Part shown: positions 18,135 to 27,236 of the stretch, in pieces
Layout: the number at the start of each line of letters is the position of its first letter
Numbering within the stretch: position 1 is the first letter of the stretch
NCBI GenBank assembly: GCA_018985235.1
Contig: JADGIG010000002.1
Coordinates: 16,034-80,033, forward strand
Direction: 5' to 3'
DNA: 64,000 nucleotides
Origin: Sanchytrium tribonematis
Lineage: Eukaryota; Sanchytriomycota; Sanchytriomycetes; Sanchytriales; Sanchytriaceae
The notes under the pieces: generated by a model
Seen by the model: only the letters and a program-made list of their open reading frames with translations
What the model was told of the DNA's origin: nothing
Databases searched by the model: none
Position numbers and translations under genes: made by a program

Positions 18135-18503
18135 ATGTATATCGGCAACGACTTGTACAGCTCATCGTTCACAGGAGAATATTCCATCGACTTTAACATA
18201 GTTAATCATTCGAGTTTAATGCCATTGCAAATGCTTAAAACAATTCCTTCTGAAAAAAAATTCGAAAAAAGGAAACGAAGCCATGCAGATGTGGAAAAAA
18301 TTCGGAGAAAAAAACTCAAAGAGGCCTTTGAAATCCTAAAATCCGAGTTATGGGAATCTCCAAATGTTGCAAGTGCAGCAACTCGCCGCCACACCTTAGA
18401 TCAAAGTCTTCAAATGCTAATTCAATTGAAAAATGACGTCAGCTTTTTAGAGCAGATTAACCAACAACTGCGTATTGACTTTGCATTAGCCGATCGTAAA
18501 TAA
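18135..18503 (+). CDS. Basic helix-loop-helix transcription factor
   Basis: Encodes 122 residues. A basic region at about 46-60 (KRKRSHADVEKIRRKKLKEA) has the H...E..RR pattern of E-box binders. Helix 1 (FEILKSELWE), a loop of about 12 residues and helix 2 (TLDQSLQMLIQLKNDVSFLE) follow, running into a short leucine zipper-like tail. The protein is little more than the DNA-binding domain. The subfamily cannot be assigned. The 200 bp before it is the longest gap in this region and shows nothing I recognise. Confidence 0.82.
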   Translation: MYIGNDLYSSSFTGEYSIDFNIVNHSSLMPLQMLKTIPSEKKFEKRKRSHADVEKIRRKKLKEAFEILKSELWESPNVASAATRRHTLDQSLQMLIQLKNDVSFLEQINQQLRIDFALADRK

Positions 18504-18556
18504 AATTTGTAAACAGTTTGAGACTCTTTCACTTTCTCCTCTCGATAGGTTGTTGT

Positions 18557-19354
18557 ATGTTAAATGAATCAGATTTGAAATTACGCATCATAAGCGCTTC
18601 CATTGGAAGTTTAATTACTTCAATATTTGTTACTCCAATGGATACCATAAAAGTTCGGCAGCAAATGCAAAATATTAAGTCAACAAAAATTGTAAGGCAG
18701 CTCGCTTTCCAAGAAGGATTTTCTTCGCTTTGGAAGGGTTTGACTCCAACCATCATAATGAATATACCAGCCAATATTGTATATTACGTTTCTTATGATT
18801 ATTTGAGAGAATTTTTCTCTACGATGACAAATATGCCGTTAGCTTCATTGAGTGCTGGAATAATTGGTAGATCTCTCGTTGTTATGGTCGGCGCACCGTT
18901 TGAACTTTTGAGAACAAGACTACAGGCTGAGAATGTACTTCCTTCGTCTAAAACAATTCAGATCCTTTTAAAGGAAGCAAAAGATTCGAACTACAAAATG
19001 CTTTTTCGAGGAGCTGTACCAACACTTTATAGAGATATTCCTTTTTCTGCAATTTATTGGTCACTTTTTGAAACCTTAAATCCTGATAAAAGCGTTGTAT
19101 CAAACAATTTTATGTATGTTTGTTTGTCAGGGACATTTGCTGCTTCATTGACTATCCCATTTGATGTTGCAAAGACTAGGCGACAAGTTTCTCATGATGG
19201 TATAGGAATGTTTCAACTAATCAGGCAAATGATAAAAATTGAAGGCTATTCTGTTTTATTCAGCGGATTGATACCAAGAATTGCCAAAGTTGCGCCTGCT
19301 TGTGGAATAATGATTGCTTCTTATGAATTTGGTAAGCGATATTATGCTAAGTAA
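18557..19354 (+). CDS. Mitochondrial carrier, MTM1/SLC25A39-40-like
   Basis: Encodes 265 residues in three carrier repeats, each with a Px(D/E)xx(K/R) signature: PMDTIKVR, PFELLRTR and PFDVAKTR. The C-terminal GLIPRIAKVAPACGIMIASYEFGK is characteristic of the MTM1/SLC25A39/40 group, which supports mitochondrial glutathione import and manganese/iron handling. Located in the inner mitochondrial membrane. The ATG at 18557 starts just before the first membrane helix; codons upstream lack an ATG. The substrate is inferred from the group only. Confidence 0.85.
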   Translation: MLNESDLKLRIISASIGSLITSIFVTPMDTIKVRQQMQNIKSTKIVRQLAFQEGFSSLWKGLTPTIIMNIPANIVYYVSYDYLREFFSTMTNMPLASLSAGIIGRSLVVMVGAPFELLRTRLQAENVLPSSKTIQILLKEAKDSNYKMLFRGAVPTLYRDIPFSAIYWSLFETLNPDKSVVSNNFMYVCLSGTFAASLTIPFDVAKTRRQVSHDGIGMFQLIRQMIKIEGYSVLFSGLIPRIAKVAPACGIMIASYEFGKRYYAK

Positions 19355-19387
19355 ATTATTTTATTTTTCAAAACGGATATACTAGCA

Positions 19388-20494
19388 ATGGTTAATTCTC
19401 AACAGGTCTATCTTGTTTTGATATGGTATATATGCAGCACTGGGTTGTCTTTTTTGAACAGATCACTGGGAAAAGAATTTCACCTGCCACTTTACATTAC
19501 CTCATTTCACATGTTGATACATTCTATCATTGCTCATGTTCTGACGAAAAAAACTCCCAAAATGCCTCCAACTAAGGTAATTCCGACAGCAGTATCAACT
19601 GCAGGAGATATTGGAGCATCAAATATGGCGTTAGTGCATGTCACAGTTGGTTTTTACACTATTGTCAAATCATCAGTGCCATTATTCGTTCTACTATTTG
19701 CTGTTTTTTTTAAATTGGAAAAAATTAGCATCAAATTGTGCTTAATGATATTCATTATAACTTGCGGATTGATTCTCGCAGTTTGGAGAAATGCAAACTT
19801 CAATGGGATTGGATTCCTTCTTTTAATGATTGCTGTTGTTCTGGCTGGGTTAAGGTGGTCTTTAACTCAAATTTTAATGACTTCCATGAAAAGTCCTTTA
19901 CATGCGATGCGTCACCTAAGCCCACTAATGTCGCTTTTGACTTTTTTTGCTGCTTTAATTGTCAACCCAATTGCACCTAATCAATTCTCCAGCGAGTTCC
20001 CATTAGCAAGAGTGATATCTTTGACATTTTTGGGTTCGATTTTAGCCTTTTGCCTTACACTAAGTGAATTTCGATTACTTCAGATAACTTCAGTGTTAAC
20101 AGTATCTATATTTGGAATCATAAAAGAATTATTAACAATTTCTCTGGATTCAATTCTCGAAAAAGAGCAGACTTTGACGCCGATAAATGTCGTTGGACTA
20201 TTTATTTGTATAGCGGGAATTATATGGTATCATTTATGGAAAAACGAAATCACTGAAGATCAACCTTACTCACCACTTAGAGAAATTTTTGTATCGGAGG
20301 AATTAAGCAGCCCGCTTCACCCATATCAAGAGTCTTCTCCCAAAAAAAGGCATTCGTTGGAAATGGGCTCGCCAATTTATCCAGAACGGAAAAAATTATT
20401 ACAACCCATAAATAAGGCCTTTCTTATAGAAGAAGCAGACGATATTGAACTAAATGAGTTTAACGAAATGAAGCATACTAAAGCGCATGATTAA
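19388..20494 (+). CDS. SLC35C2-like nucleotide-sugar/triose-phosphate transporter (TPT family)
   Basis: Encodes 368 residues with about ten hydrophobic segments between 5 and 290 and a cytosolic tail of about 75 residues. Family marks are LSFLNRSLG at the start, DIGASNMAL, TIVKSSVPLFVLLFA and AGLRWSLTQILM, the last typical of the SLC35C2/YMD8 branch. SLC35C2 sits in Golgi/ER membranes and promotes protein fucosylation in animals. Two GDP-fucose synthesis genes lie 40 kb away, which makes a fucose role attractive but unproven. The substrate cannot be read from sequence. Confidence 0.82.
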   Translation: MVNSQQVYLVLIWYICSTGLSFLNRSLGKEFHLPLYITSFHMLIHSIIAHVLTKKTPKMPPTKVIPTAVSTAGDIGASNMALVHVTVGFYTIVKSSVPLFVLLFAVFFKLEKISIKLCLMIFIITCGLILAVWRNANFNGIGFLLLMIAVVLAGLRWSLTQILMTSMKSPLHAMRHLSPLMSLLTFFAALIVNPIAPNQFSSEFPLARVISLTFLGSILAFCLTLSEFRLLQITSVLTVSIFGIIKELLTISLDSILEKEQTLTPINVVGLFICIAGIIWYHLWKNEITEDQPYSPLREIFVSEELSSPLHPYQESSPKKRHSLEMGSPIYPERKKLLQPINKAFLIEEADDIELNEFNEMKHTKAHD

Positions 20495-20496
20495 TA

Positions 20497-21189
20497 TTAC
20501 AATGGAAATGTCACTTGAAGAATGTATCGTTTAATTCCTTTTGAGTTCGACAATTCTTTTATGAAAGAAAGCCCTAAGCTAATTCCAATTTTAATAAACT
20601 CATCCACATTACCATCCAACCCGAAATAACGAGATTTTGTGGCAATTAGGCATATTCCTTTAGGTAATAAATGCTTCTTGATAACCCTTATAATTTCTAA
20701 ATATTTTTTTGCTGAATAAAGGATGTCTCCTGCAACAATATAATTGTATTTCAAATCTTCATCTAAGTCATTCCAATCTCCAGAAAAGAAACGCGATTGA
20801 TTCACTCTTCTACTTCCTAAATTGTGTATCGCATTGGGAATTGTTGCAAATTTTATAACTTCTTCATTGAAGTCAATGAAATCAATAGATGTTTCTTGCG
20901 AAATTTTTGCAAGAGAGATTCCTAAAAGGCCGACACCCGAACCTAAATCAAGCACCCTGCCAGTCAATGTTTTCTGAAGTTTAATCAAATCGTTTTGACA
21001 TTCCCAACATTTGAATCCGCCTTCATATATACCATCTTCTCGGTCAGATATTCCAAAGTATTTTTTTTGTTGTTCCTCGCTCATATCTGATTTTATGGCT
21101 TTTATGGTCCGTATATAAATGCCTCTTAGAGATTCGAATTCGCTTTCCAAAAGATGTGTTTCTGATCCTGGCGCAAAAATTTCTTTCAT
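20497..21189 (-). CDS. HPM1: Histidine protein methyltransferase Hpm1/METTL18
   Basis: Encodes 230 residues. DGIYEGGFKCWECQNDL is the signature before the SAM fold, and motif I is VLDLGSGVGLLGISLA at about 80-95. FIDFNEEV and the GDWNDL/VAGDILY segment complete a class I methyltransferase. Hpm1/METTL18 methylates a histidine of ribosomal protein uL3. Length is normal for the core, with a shorter N-terminus than in yeast. The start is divergent from RPC40 with a 34-bp gap. Confidence 0.9.
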   Translation of the reverse strand: MKEIFAPGSETHLLESEFESLRGIYIRTIKAIKSDMSEEQQKKYFGISDREDGIYEGGFKCWECQNDLIKLQKTLTGRVLDLGSGVGLLGISLAKISQETSIDFIDFNEEVIKFATIPNAIHNLGSRRVNQSRFFSGDWNDLDEDLKYNYIVAGDILYSAKKYLEIIRVIKKHLLPKGICLIATKSRYFGLDGNVDEFIKIGISLGLSFIKELSNSKGIKRYILQVTFPL

Positions 21190-21217
21190 TTTGATTTAGA
21201 ATTTCGACAATAGGGGA

Positions 21218-21223
21218 TCTCCT
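21218..21223 (+). promoter_or_regulatory. TCTCCT motif abutting the RPC40 ATG
   Basis: GGGGATCTCCT joins ATG at 21224 with zero spacing, within the 34-bp HPM1/RPC40 divergent gap. Confidence 0.45.
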
Positions 21224-22246
21224 ATGACAAAAATTAATACTAGAGATCATGCAATTTTGAAAGAAGATTATGTTCAACATCCTAAAGATATGAAATATCC
21301 AAATACCTGGATGGGTGTAGATGATGCGTGGAATTTTGAAAAATTTAAAGATGAGTTTCGTTGGAGCATACAGAAGGTAGAAAAGTTGGAGGTCTCGTTT
21401 GACTTAATTGGGGTTGCTCCATGCATTGCTAATGCCCTTAGAAGACTTATGATTGCAGAAGTTCCCACTATGGCTATTGAGAAGGTTTACGTCACAAACA
21501 ACACAAGCGTCATGCATGATGAACTTTTAGCTCATCGAATCGGTCTAGTGCCTGTTCTTGTAGACCCAAGACGATTCGATGATTTTGACGGGGAGGAAAC
21601 GGATTTGAACACTTTGGTTTTTAAGCTCAAGAAAGAATGCAAATATAAACAAAACATGCCTTCCGCTGAAGTATCAAAGCCCTCTGATTTGTATGAAAAC
21701 TTTAAGATTGTAAGCAATGATTTAAAATGGATTCCGGAAGGTATTCAATCAGAATGGATGGAAGAAATTACCTTGTTGAGTGATGTGCCTTTGTTAGAAC
21801 TTCGACCTGGTCAGGCAGTTGAACTGGAATGTCACGCCTGGAAAGGCGTTGGAAAAGATCATGCTAAATTTAGCCCTGTTTGTACCGCATCTTATCGACT
21901 TTTGCCTTGTATTGATATTGTTAAAGAAATCAAGGGTAAAGAAGCATTTAAATTTCAAAAGTGTTTTAGCAAAGGTGTCATAGGAATTAAAGATGGAAAA
22001 GCTTTTGTTGAGAATGCTCGCATAGACTCTGTTTCTCGGGAATGCTTAAGGCATTCCGAGTTCTCGCAGAAAGTGGTTCTAGGAAGACAGAAAGATCATT
22101 TTATTTTCGTAGTTGAATCATCTGGTGCTCTGGATTCTGCTTTAATTGTAATCACTGGTTTGAATGTTTTAAAGAAAAAGCTGGCGAACATCCAATGTAA
22201 TCTTCGTGAGTCTGACTTTTATGTGGATAGCTTACAAAAAGATTAG
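21224..22246 (+). CDS. RPC40: RNA polymerase I/III shared subunit AC40 (RPAC1)
   Basis: Encodes 340 residues, near the yeast length of 335. The alpha-like N-terminal motif APCIANALRRLMIAEVPTMA occurs at about 66-85, with MHDELLAHRIGLVPV after it. The insert domain and the C-terminal dimerisation part (FIFVVESSGALDSALIV) follow in order. AC40 pairs with AC19 to nucleate assembly of Pol I and Pol III. The start is the first ATG and directly follows TCTCCT. Confidence 0.96.
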   Translation: MTKINTRDHAILKEDYVQHPKDMKYPNTWMGVDDAWNFEKFKDEFRWSIQKVEKLEVSFDLIGVAPCIANALRRLMIAEVPTMAIEKVYVTNNTSVMHDELLAHRIGLVPVLVDPRRFDDFDGEETDLNTLVFKLKKECKYKQNMPSAEVSKPSDLYENFKIVSNDLKWIPEGIQSEWMEEITLLSDVPLLELRPGQAVELECHAWKGVGKDHAKFSPVCTASYRLLPCIDIVKEIKGKEAFKFQKCFSKGVIGIKDGKAFVENARIDSVSRECLRHSEFSQKVVLGRQKDHFIFVVESSGALDSALIVITGLNVLKKKLANIQCNLRESDFYVDSLQKD

Positions 22247-22261
22247 GGATTAATAAATGTT

Positions 22262-23002
22262 TTATTCCAAAATAGTTGCATTAGTTGGTACATCCTTATT
22301 GACTTCTAATTTGGAGCTTAATGAACGTATTAAGACGCCAAAGTCCTCGTCTTCTATTGGTCTACCAAGCTCCTTTTTAAATGTATTAGCAATAAGGCCC
22401 ATATCAGTACTGGAGCCATGAAACGATTGTTCGACATCGTGCTTTCTTAATAAGACTTTCTTTCGCCGTTTATTCCAAAAATGCCAAATAAAGAGAAGCG
22501 CAATAAATGCCAAACACCCGACAATTGACGCGCTAACTATAACCGGAATTTTCCATGAATTAATGTTAGGTTCGATCACTGGATCTGAAGGTGTTGGTGG
22601 CATTTCTGTTATGGTATCTGTAAGTTTTTGTTTAATGACCAAAGGAATGGAAAAATCAGGCCCTGACAACGGTTGTTGATCTTTAGGCATTATCACAATT
22701 TCATACCTTCCTGTGCTAGTATTTAAAGGAACCATGTAATCAACTCGCTCTTGAGAAGCCAATATTCCCGAGAATATTCTTATGGGATTATTAGTTGACT
22801 GCAAAAGAGCCCTTAAATATATATCGACACTGCCTGCAGTTACGAAAGTATTATATTGACCATTCCAAGCTATTTCATATATATTACCGCTTTGCCAAGT
22901 AGAATTGGGTTCGGGTTCTCTTTGGCGTAATATAGTGGAGGGACAAAACGGGGTGTTTACAGCACAATCCGCCATCACAGCAATTAGTAAAATGAGATTC
23001 AT
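22262..23002 (-). CDS. Single-pass surface protein with Kre9/Knh1-like ectodomain
   Basis: Encodes 246 residues. A signal peptide covers about 1-15 (MNLILLIAVMADCAV). The ectodomain at about 25-130 resembles the Kre9/Knh1 beta-sandwich (WQSGNIYEIAWNG, then a Pro/Thr-rich segment). One membrane helix at about 152-175 (IPVIVSASIVGCLAFIALLF) ends in basic KRRKK, followed by a cytosolic tail of about 65 residues. Kre9/Knh1 domains occur in fungal wall proteins, usually GPI-anchored; a transmembrane form with a sizeable tail suggests a wall- or host-contact sensor. That role is inference. Confidence 0.65.
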   Translation of the reverse strand: MNLILLIAVMADCAVNTPFCPSTILRQREPEPNSTWQSGNIYEIAWNGQYNTFVTAGSVDIYLRALLQSTNNPIRIFSGILASQERVDYMVPLNTSTGRYEIVIMPKDQQPLSGPDFSIPLVIKQKLTDTITEMPPTPSDPVIEPNINSWKIPVIVSASIVGCLAFIALLFIWHFWNKRRKKVLLRKHDVEQSFHGSSTDMGLIANTFKKELGRPIEDEDFGVLIRSLSSKLEVNKDVPTNATILE

Positions 23003-23130
23003 AATGAGCAGAGTGTGACAAATTGACTTTATTGTTAGAAACTCCTCGTGATTGGTGAAAAAATAATTTGGAAATGATTTTCCAACAAATCACTGCAATT
23101 CAATCCCAATCACAAGCCTATTGAACCATT

Positions 23131-25878
23131 TTATTCCACAAATAGGATCCTCTGAACTGCAATATATGGGAATTTGTTGACTGATACTTCTAATTTTAAT
23201 TGATGAAAGCCTAATCTGAAGAAAAGTATGTCAATATGATAAATTGAGTCTCGAGATGACTTGCCGTTAAAAACTGAGTTGTGAATGGCTCTATAACCAT
23301 TTTGAATTATTCTTATCCAGATTTCTTCGGTTTCAACATAGTCACATATTAGCCGGATGCCAATTCTTCTTGACAAATGTGATGCTCTGGCCTTATATCT
23401 AGGATCCAAAGTTTTAATATCCTTTATATCCAATCTAATACCAATCGTAGAATTACCAACATATTTCTTGATTAATTTGGTGTCAAGACCGTAAAAATAT
23501 TGAAAATTGGTTAGAGTCTCACGATAAAAACTCTCATAAAAATAACCAATCTCGCCTTTTTTTTTAAACTTAACCACAATATGAAAATGCTGGATCATTT
23601 CCAGATACCACTTTAAAAATGCGTCGTTACCAGAAAGTCTCCTTCGAATGTCACTTAAAATGTCCTTGGTAAAAATATCTCCAGTATCAGAAATTGTACC
23701 TGTTAAACTTGAAACGAGTAAATTGTTATGTTCTGGTAATTTTGAATGCTCTGACCACGCTTTTAGTAGACTGGAAAGTGTATCACTAATAGTTCTCAAC
23801 GCAAAAGGATCGGATTGTACCATCATTCGAATGTAGCATTTGTTATCAGTTTTGATTAAGGATCCATGACATTTTTGAAGCCCTACAACAACCACATCCA
23901 AAATTTCACACGGCTCATTGATTTCAAACACAAACTCATTGTGAAATTTTAAAGTACACAGCTTAAAACTCGAAGATTCAAGAACATGGACATTTTTCTT
24001 CAAATGATACTGTTTACTTTCACAATCAATGAAAAACAAAACATCAAATTTACCAGCAACTTTCGGATGCCATGAATACTCCAAAATCTGACAACAGTTT
24101 GCTGGAACAATGGCTATAAACGACTCACTCTCAAATCCAGCCATCTTTCCCTTTTTAAAAATATTTTGATTACATAATACAGAAACATTAAGAGGTTTTG
24201 GATTTGGGTTGTTTAAAGTCACCTTTAAATTGACAACTTGATTTTGGAAACATTGGAGAGGTATGTCTGATTTTAAATGTAAAACGTCCCTATTTTCAAC
24301 TTTAAAATTGACGAACTTGAAAAATTCTGGCTTAAGGAACAATTGGATGCCATTTACAGTAAATGTCATACGATCAAGACTATAATCACCCTCCACTTCA
24401 AATGAATGAGAGAATATTAGTAAAGCAGACTCATTAGCCAACAAATTAAAGTCGGTTGTCCTTAAAGTAATATTATTTAAATGAAGCTCAATATTTGAAA
24501 AAGAAACCGGAAAACCAAATGGATTTTTCAAAGGAATTTTAATTGTAGATATTTGAAATGGCTGTAAAACGGGGATGTTTGTTGAGGTCTTCAATTTCTT
24601 TATGTTTTTATAAAATTCTGTAGATGAATCGTTAGAGCTAATGGAATGCGAAAATTCTGAACCTTGTAATTCAAAACTCTCGACAACAATTTGCACTGAT
24701 ATTCTCGGAAAAGCCACTTGTATCGCTTCGAAGTATTTGTAATTCCCCAAAAACGTCAAAAGAGTATAAAGTTCATTCTCTTTAAATGTAGTCATGTGTA
24801 AAAATAATTTTTGAGCAATTTTATACAAATCATCCGTAATTTCTATGTCATGACAGATTTCAAAGAAGTGCTTCAAAATAAATTCATTTGTGGAGTTACT
24901 CATCAAACTTAATAGATCTGTTTTCGAGTTAGGTAGTATACGAGTGCATAAAAATGAGACGTAAAGCCTTTTTCTGTTTTTTAATTGGGGTTCAAATCCG
25001 CGAAGTATTTCAACCTTGGATTTGGGATCTTTTAGCTTAAGTATAGTGTTAATGAGAACCTGGTCTTTAAGTATAATCTTTTTCAAATCAATCAGTTTTC
25101 TTAAATAATATTGCTGGTTCTGATGATAGGAAAATAGGGAAAACATATCAATTCGAAGATCAACCACGTCGGATTTTAAAAACTCAATTCTGGTCATCAT
25201 TTCCTCACAGTGAGCGGCATATTCCAGTTTCTGATCAGTTACAAAGTCTCTCTTTAGCGTATCATAAAGTCCATAGCAGTATGAATAATCTTTGCAGTAA
25301 AAGCTCAAATCAGCTAGTCTTCTAGTTTGCATCTCAGCATCCATATAAGTAAGTGACTTTAAGTCAGATGATTTCCACATTTTCCTCGTTGTACTAAAAA
25401 ATCTTCCAGTTATACCTCTTCTAACAGCTCCAACTTGTTCGTGCAAATTGTGCAAAACTGCCTCTATAAATGGATACAATTGTGAATAAAAATGCTTCAA
25501 CATCGAATCTATATCATTTTCGGATTTTAATATATGGTGTACATTTCCAGAATCTCTACTTAAATAACTGATATAATATTCCAAACAATTGACATTATCA
25601 ATAAATGGTTTATCTACAAAGTAATTTGAAATTTCCAGATTAAGATCCGCGAATTCTTCTTTTGAAGATGCAATTGTCATAATAGCTATAGGATGTTGAA
25701 GACAATCAAACATAGATGGATGTGCGTCAACTAATGTCGCAAACTCAATAGGTTGGTCTACTTTTATTATTTGATTTTGAGGATTCCGTATTTTGGTAGA
25801 GTATTCGATTTTATGGCTTCTGATTTTTTCAACAATTGATTTTGCAATTGAAGTTGATGAAACTAAAAAACAGATCAT
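23131..25878 (-). CDS. TRS85: TRAPP complex subunit Trs85/TRAPPC8
   Basis: Encodes 915 residues. The N-terminal half carries the Trs85 signature: RRGITGRFFSTTRKMW, then TRRLADLSFYCKDYSYCYGL and LKRDFVTDQKLEYAAHCEEM at about 150-230. The C-terminal half is beta-rich, like the TRAPPC8 immunoglobulin-like domains. Trs85 defines TRAPPIII, the Ypt1/Rab1 GEF for autophagy and Golgi traffic. Another TRAPP subunit, Trs23, is encoded at 58022. No intron is evident. Confidence 0.88.
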   Translation of the reverse strand: MICFLVSSTSIAKSIVEKIRSHKIEYSTKIRNPQNQIIKVDQPIEFATLVDAHPSMFDCLQHPIAIMTIASSKEEFADLNLEISNYFVDKPFIDNVNCLEYYISYLSRDSGNVHHILKSENDIDSMLKHFYSQLYPFIEAVLHNLHEQVGAVRRGITGRFFSTTRKMWKSSDLKSLTYMDAEMQTRRLADLSFYCKDYSYCYGLYDTLKRDFVTDQKLEYAAHCEEMMTRIEFLKSDVVDLRIDMFSLFSYHQNQQYYLRKLIDLKKIILKDQVLINTILKLKDPKSKVEILRGFEPQLKNRKRLYVSFLCTRILPNSKTDLLSLMSNSTNEFILKHFFEICHDIEITDDLYKIAQKLFLHMTTFKENELYTLLTFLGNYKYFEAIQVAFPRISVQIVVESFELQGSEFSHSISSNDSSTEFYKNIKKLKTSTNIPVLQPFQISTIKIPLKNPFGFPVSFSNIELHLNNITLRTTDFNLLANESALLIFSHSFEVEGDYSLDRMTFTVNGIQLFLKPEFFKFVNFKVENRDVLHLKSDIPLQCFQNQVVNLKVTLNNPNPKPLNVSVLCNQNIFKKGKMAGFESESFIAIVPANCCQILEYSWHPKVAGKFDVLFFIDCESKQYHLKKNVHVLESSSFKLCTLKFHNEFVFEINEPCEILDVVVVGLQKCHGSLIKTDNKCYIRMMVQSDPFALRTISDTLSSLLKAWSEHSKLPEHNNLLVSSLTGTISDTGDIFTKDILSDIRRRLSGNDAFLKWYLEMIQHFHIVVKFKKKGEIGYFYESFYRETLTNFQYFYGLDTKLIKKYVGNSTIGIRLDIKDIKTLDPRYKARASHLSRRIGIRLICDYVETEEIWIRIIQNGYRAIHNSVFNGKSSRDSIYHIDILFFRLGFHQLKLEVSVNKFPYIAVQRILFVE

Positions 25879-25997
25879 TGTTTGAAAAATTGTTTGATTT
25901 TAGAGCTTATATTTGAGCTCAACCCATCTCGAATGAAGTCGTGTAAAGAATCGCTGACTACAAGAGTCGATATTATTTGACGAGACGTGAAATTAGG

Positions 25998-27212
25998 ATG
26001 AAATTGGGGAGGAAATTGAACAACAGAGCAGACGAAAAAATCTCGCTGAAAGTAAAGCAAATCTCACTGCAAAAGAATAGAGCTATAGTGAATCATCTTA
26101 AACATAAGAAAGACTCTGTAAGATTAAATGCTTTAAAAGTTATATTAAAAGATAACAAAATTGAACTCGCCGATCAGATTTCTAATTTATTCTTAGACAT
26201 TAGTCCAAAAATAAGAAATTTTTGCATCGATAATTTAAATCAGCTTTCACCAGCTAGAATTTTTGGACCACTGATCAGCCAAGCCATAGTTGGAGGATTG
26301 TGTCATATAATTCCCTCAATTAAACTAGATTCTCTGAAGTTATTGGTCAATGTATTGATGATGCATGATTTCCATATTTACATTCCTTATGAGATAATTC
26401 AACCAATTTTAATTAATATGTACGATGATCAAATTAAAATTGAAGCTAAAAATCTGATTATTGACTGTCTGTCATTTCTTAAACCGTATTCCACACATCG
26501 TTCAAATATTCCAGCAAATTTGATAAATAATCTTTTTTCGTCATCTTCGCTCGGGTTGATTCCTAGAACGATACAATACAAACCTAAATGCATTTCGAAA
26601 GTACTCCAGTGCCACTGGCTTGAAGCCTCAATTAATACGAAAAGCAGAATTTTAGAAGTTGCTAAATCCACAAATAGTCAACTTAATTCAGGAATTATTT
26701 GGGGGGCGTTTCCTTTTTTTGGGGAATTTGCCGACGAAATCAATGCAAAGATTTGCTTAATTTTTAGAACTAAAGAAACATCTGTCTGGGTTAAACAAAA
26801 TTGGCATCTCGTTACCAAACCACATCTGTTAATACCTGCTTTCTTAAAACTTTACCAAACTAGTACATTTTTGAAAGGTCTACAAGAATTACGTTGGGAA
26901 AACTATAATTTGGAGGAAAGAAGATTGACTCTACTGAACTTTGTGGGACTTGATCTGAAAAATCAATGTACTTGTATTCCTCGACTTATTTTCTTAGCTT
27001 CAGTCCATAAAGATCAAGAAAGTGTAAAAATATTGACAAGAATTTTACAATGGCATTTGTCTAAGTATTCGGGCATTAGGAATACGGTATTTGCTTTACT
27101 GAAGCCTATGTTTGAAATTAGTACCGCATCACTAGATCAGAAAGGTCCTATAGCGAATCTGGACACCTTCACTTTGGAGGTTTTCCTAAATTTATATATT
27201 TTTCAAAAATAA
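25998..27212 (+). CDS. IPI1: Pre-rRNA processing protein Ipi1/TEX10-like
   Basis: Encodes 404 residues. The N-terminus KLGRKLNNRADEKISLKVKQ, followed by ISLQ, matches the Ipi1 leader, and HEAT-like helices (HKKDSVRLNALKVIL, ...DISPKIRNFCIDNL) follow through about 150. In yeast Ipi1 is part of the Rix1 complex that matures the 60S subunit. The first in-frame ATG is 25998. Similar length to yeast Ipi1 (334), shorter than TEX10. The C-terminal half is divergent. The promoter is shared with TRS85 over about 120 bp. Confidence 0.75.
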   Translation: MKLGRKLNNRADEKISLKVKQISLQKNRAIVNHLKHKKDSVRLNALKVILKDNKIELADQISNLFLDISPKIRNFCIDNLNQLSPARIFGPLISQAIVGGLCHIIPSIKLDSLKLLVNVLMMHDFHIYIPYEIIQPILINMYDDQIKIEAKNLIIDCLSFLKPYSTHRSNIPANLINNLFSSSSLGLIPRTIQYKPKCISKVLQCHWLEASINTKSRILEVAKSTNSQLNSGIIWGAFPFFGEFADEINAKICLIFRTKETSVWVKQNWHLVTKPHLLIPAFLKLYQTSTFLKGLQELRWENYNLEERRLTLLNFVGLDLKNQCTCIPRLIFLASVHKDQESVKILTRILQWHLSKYSGIRNTVFALLKPMFEISTASLDQKGPIANLDTFTLEVFLNLYIFQK

Positions 27213-27236
27213 AATGTTGATCTTAAAACAAGGACT

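Noticed and set aside
25966-25984. A further 19-nt GT-AG interval upstream of IPI1
   Set aside because: Its A is at -5 instead of -6, it starts GTC and ends GAG, and splicing leads straight to a stop codon. Kept as 5' flank of IPI1.
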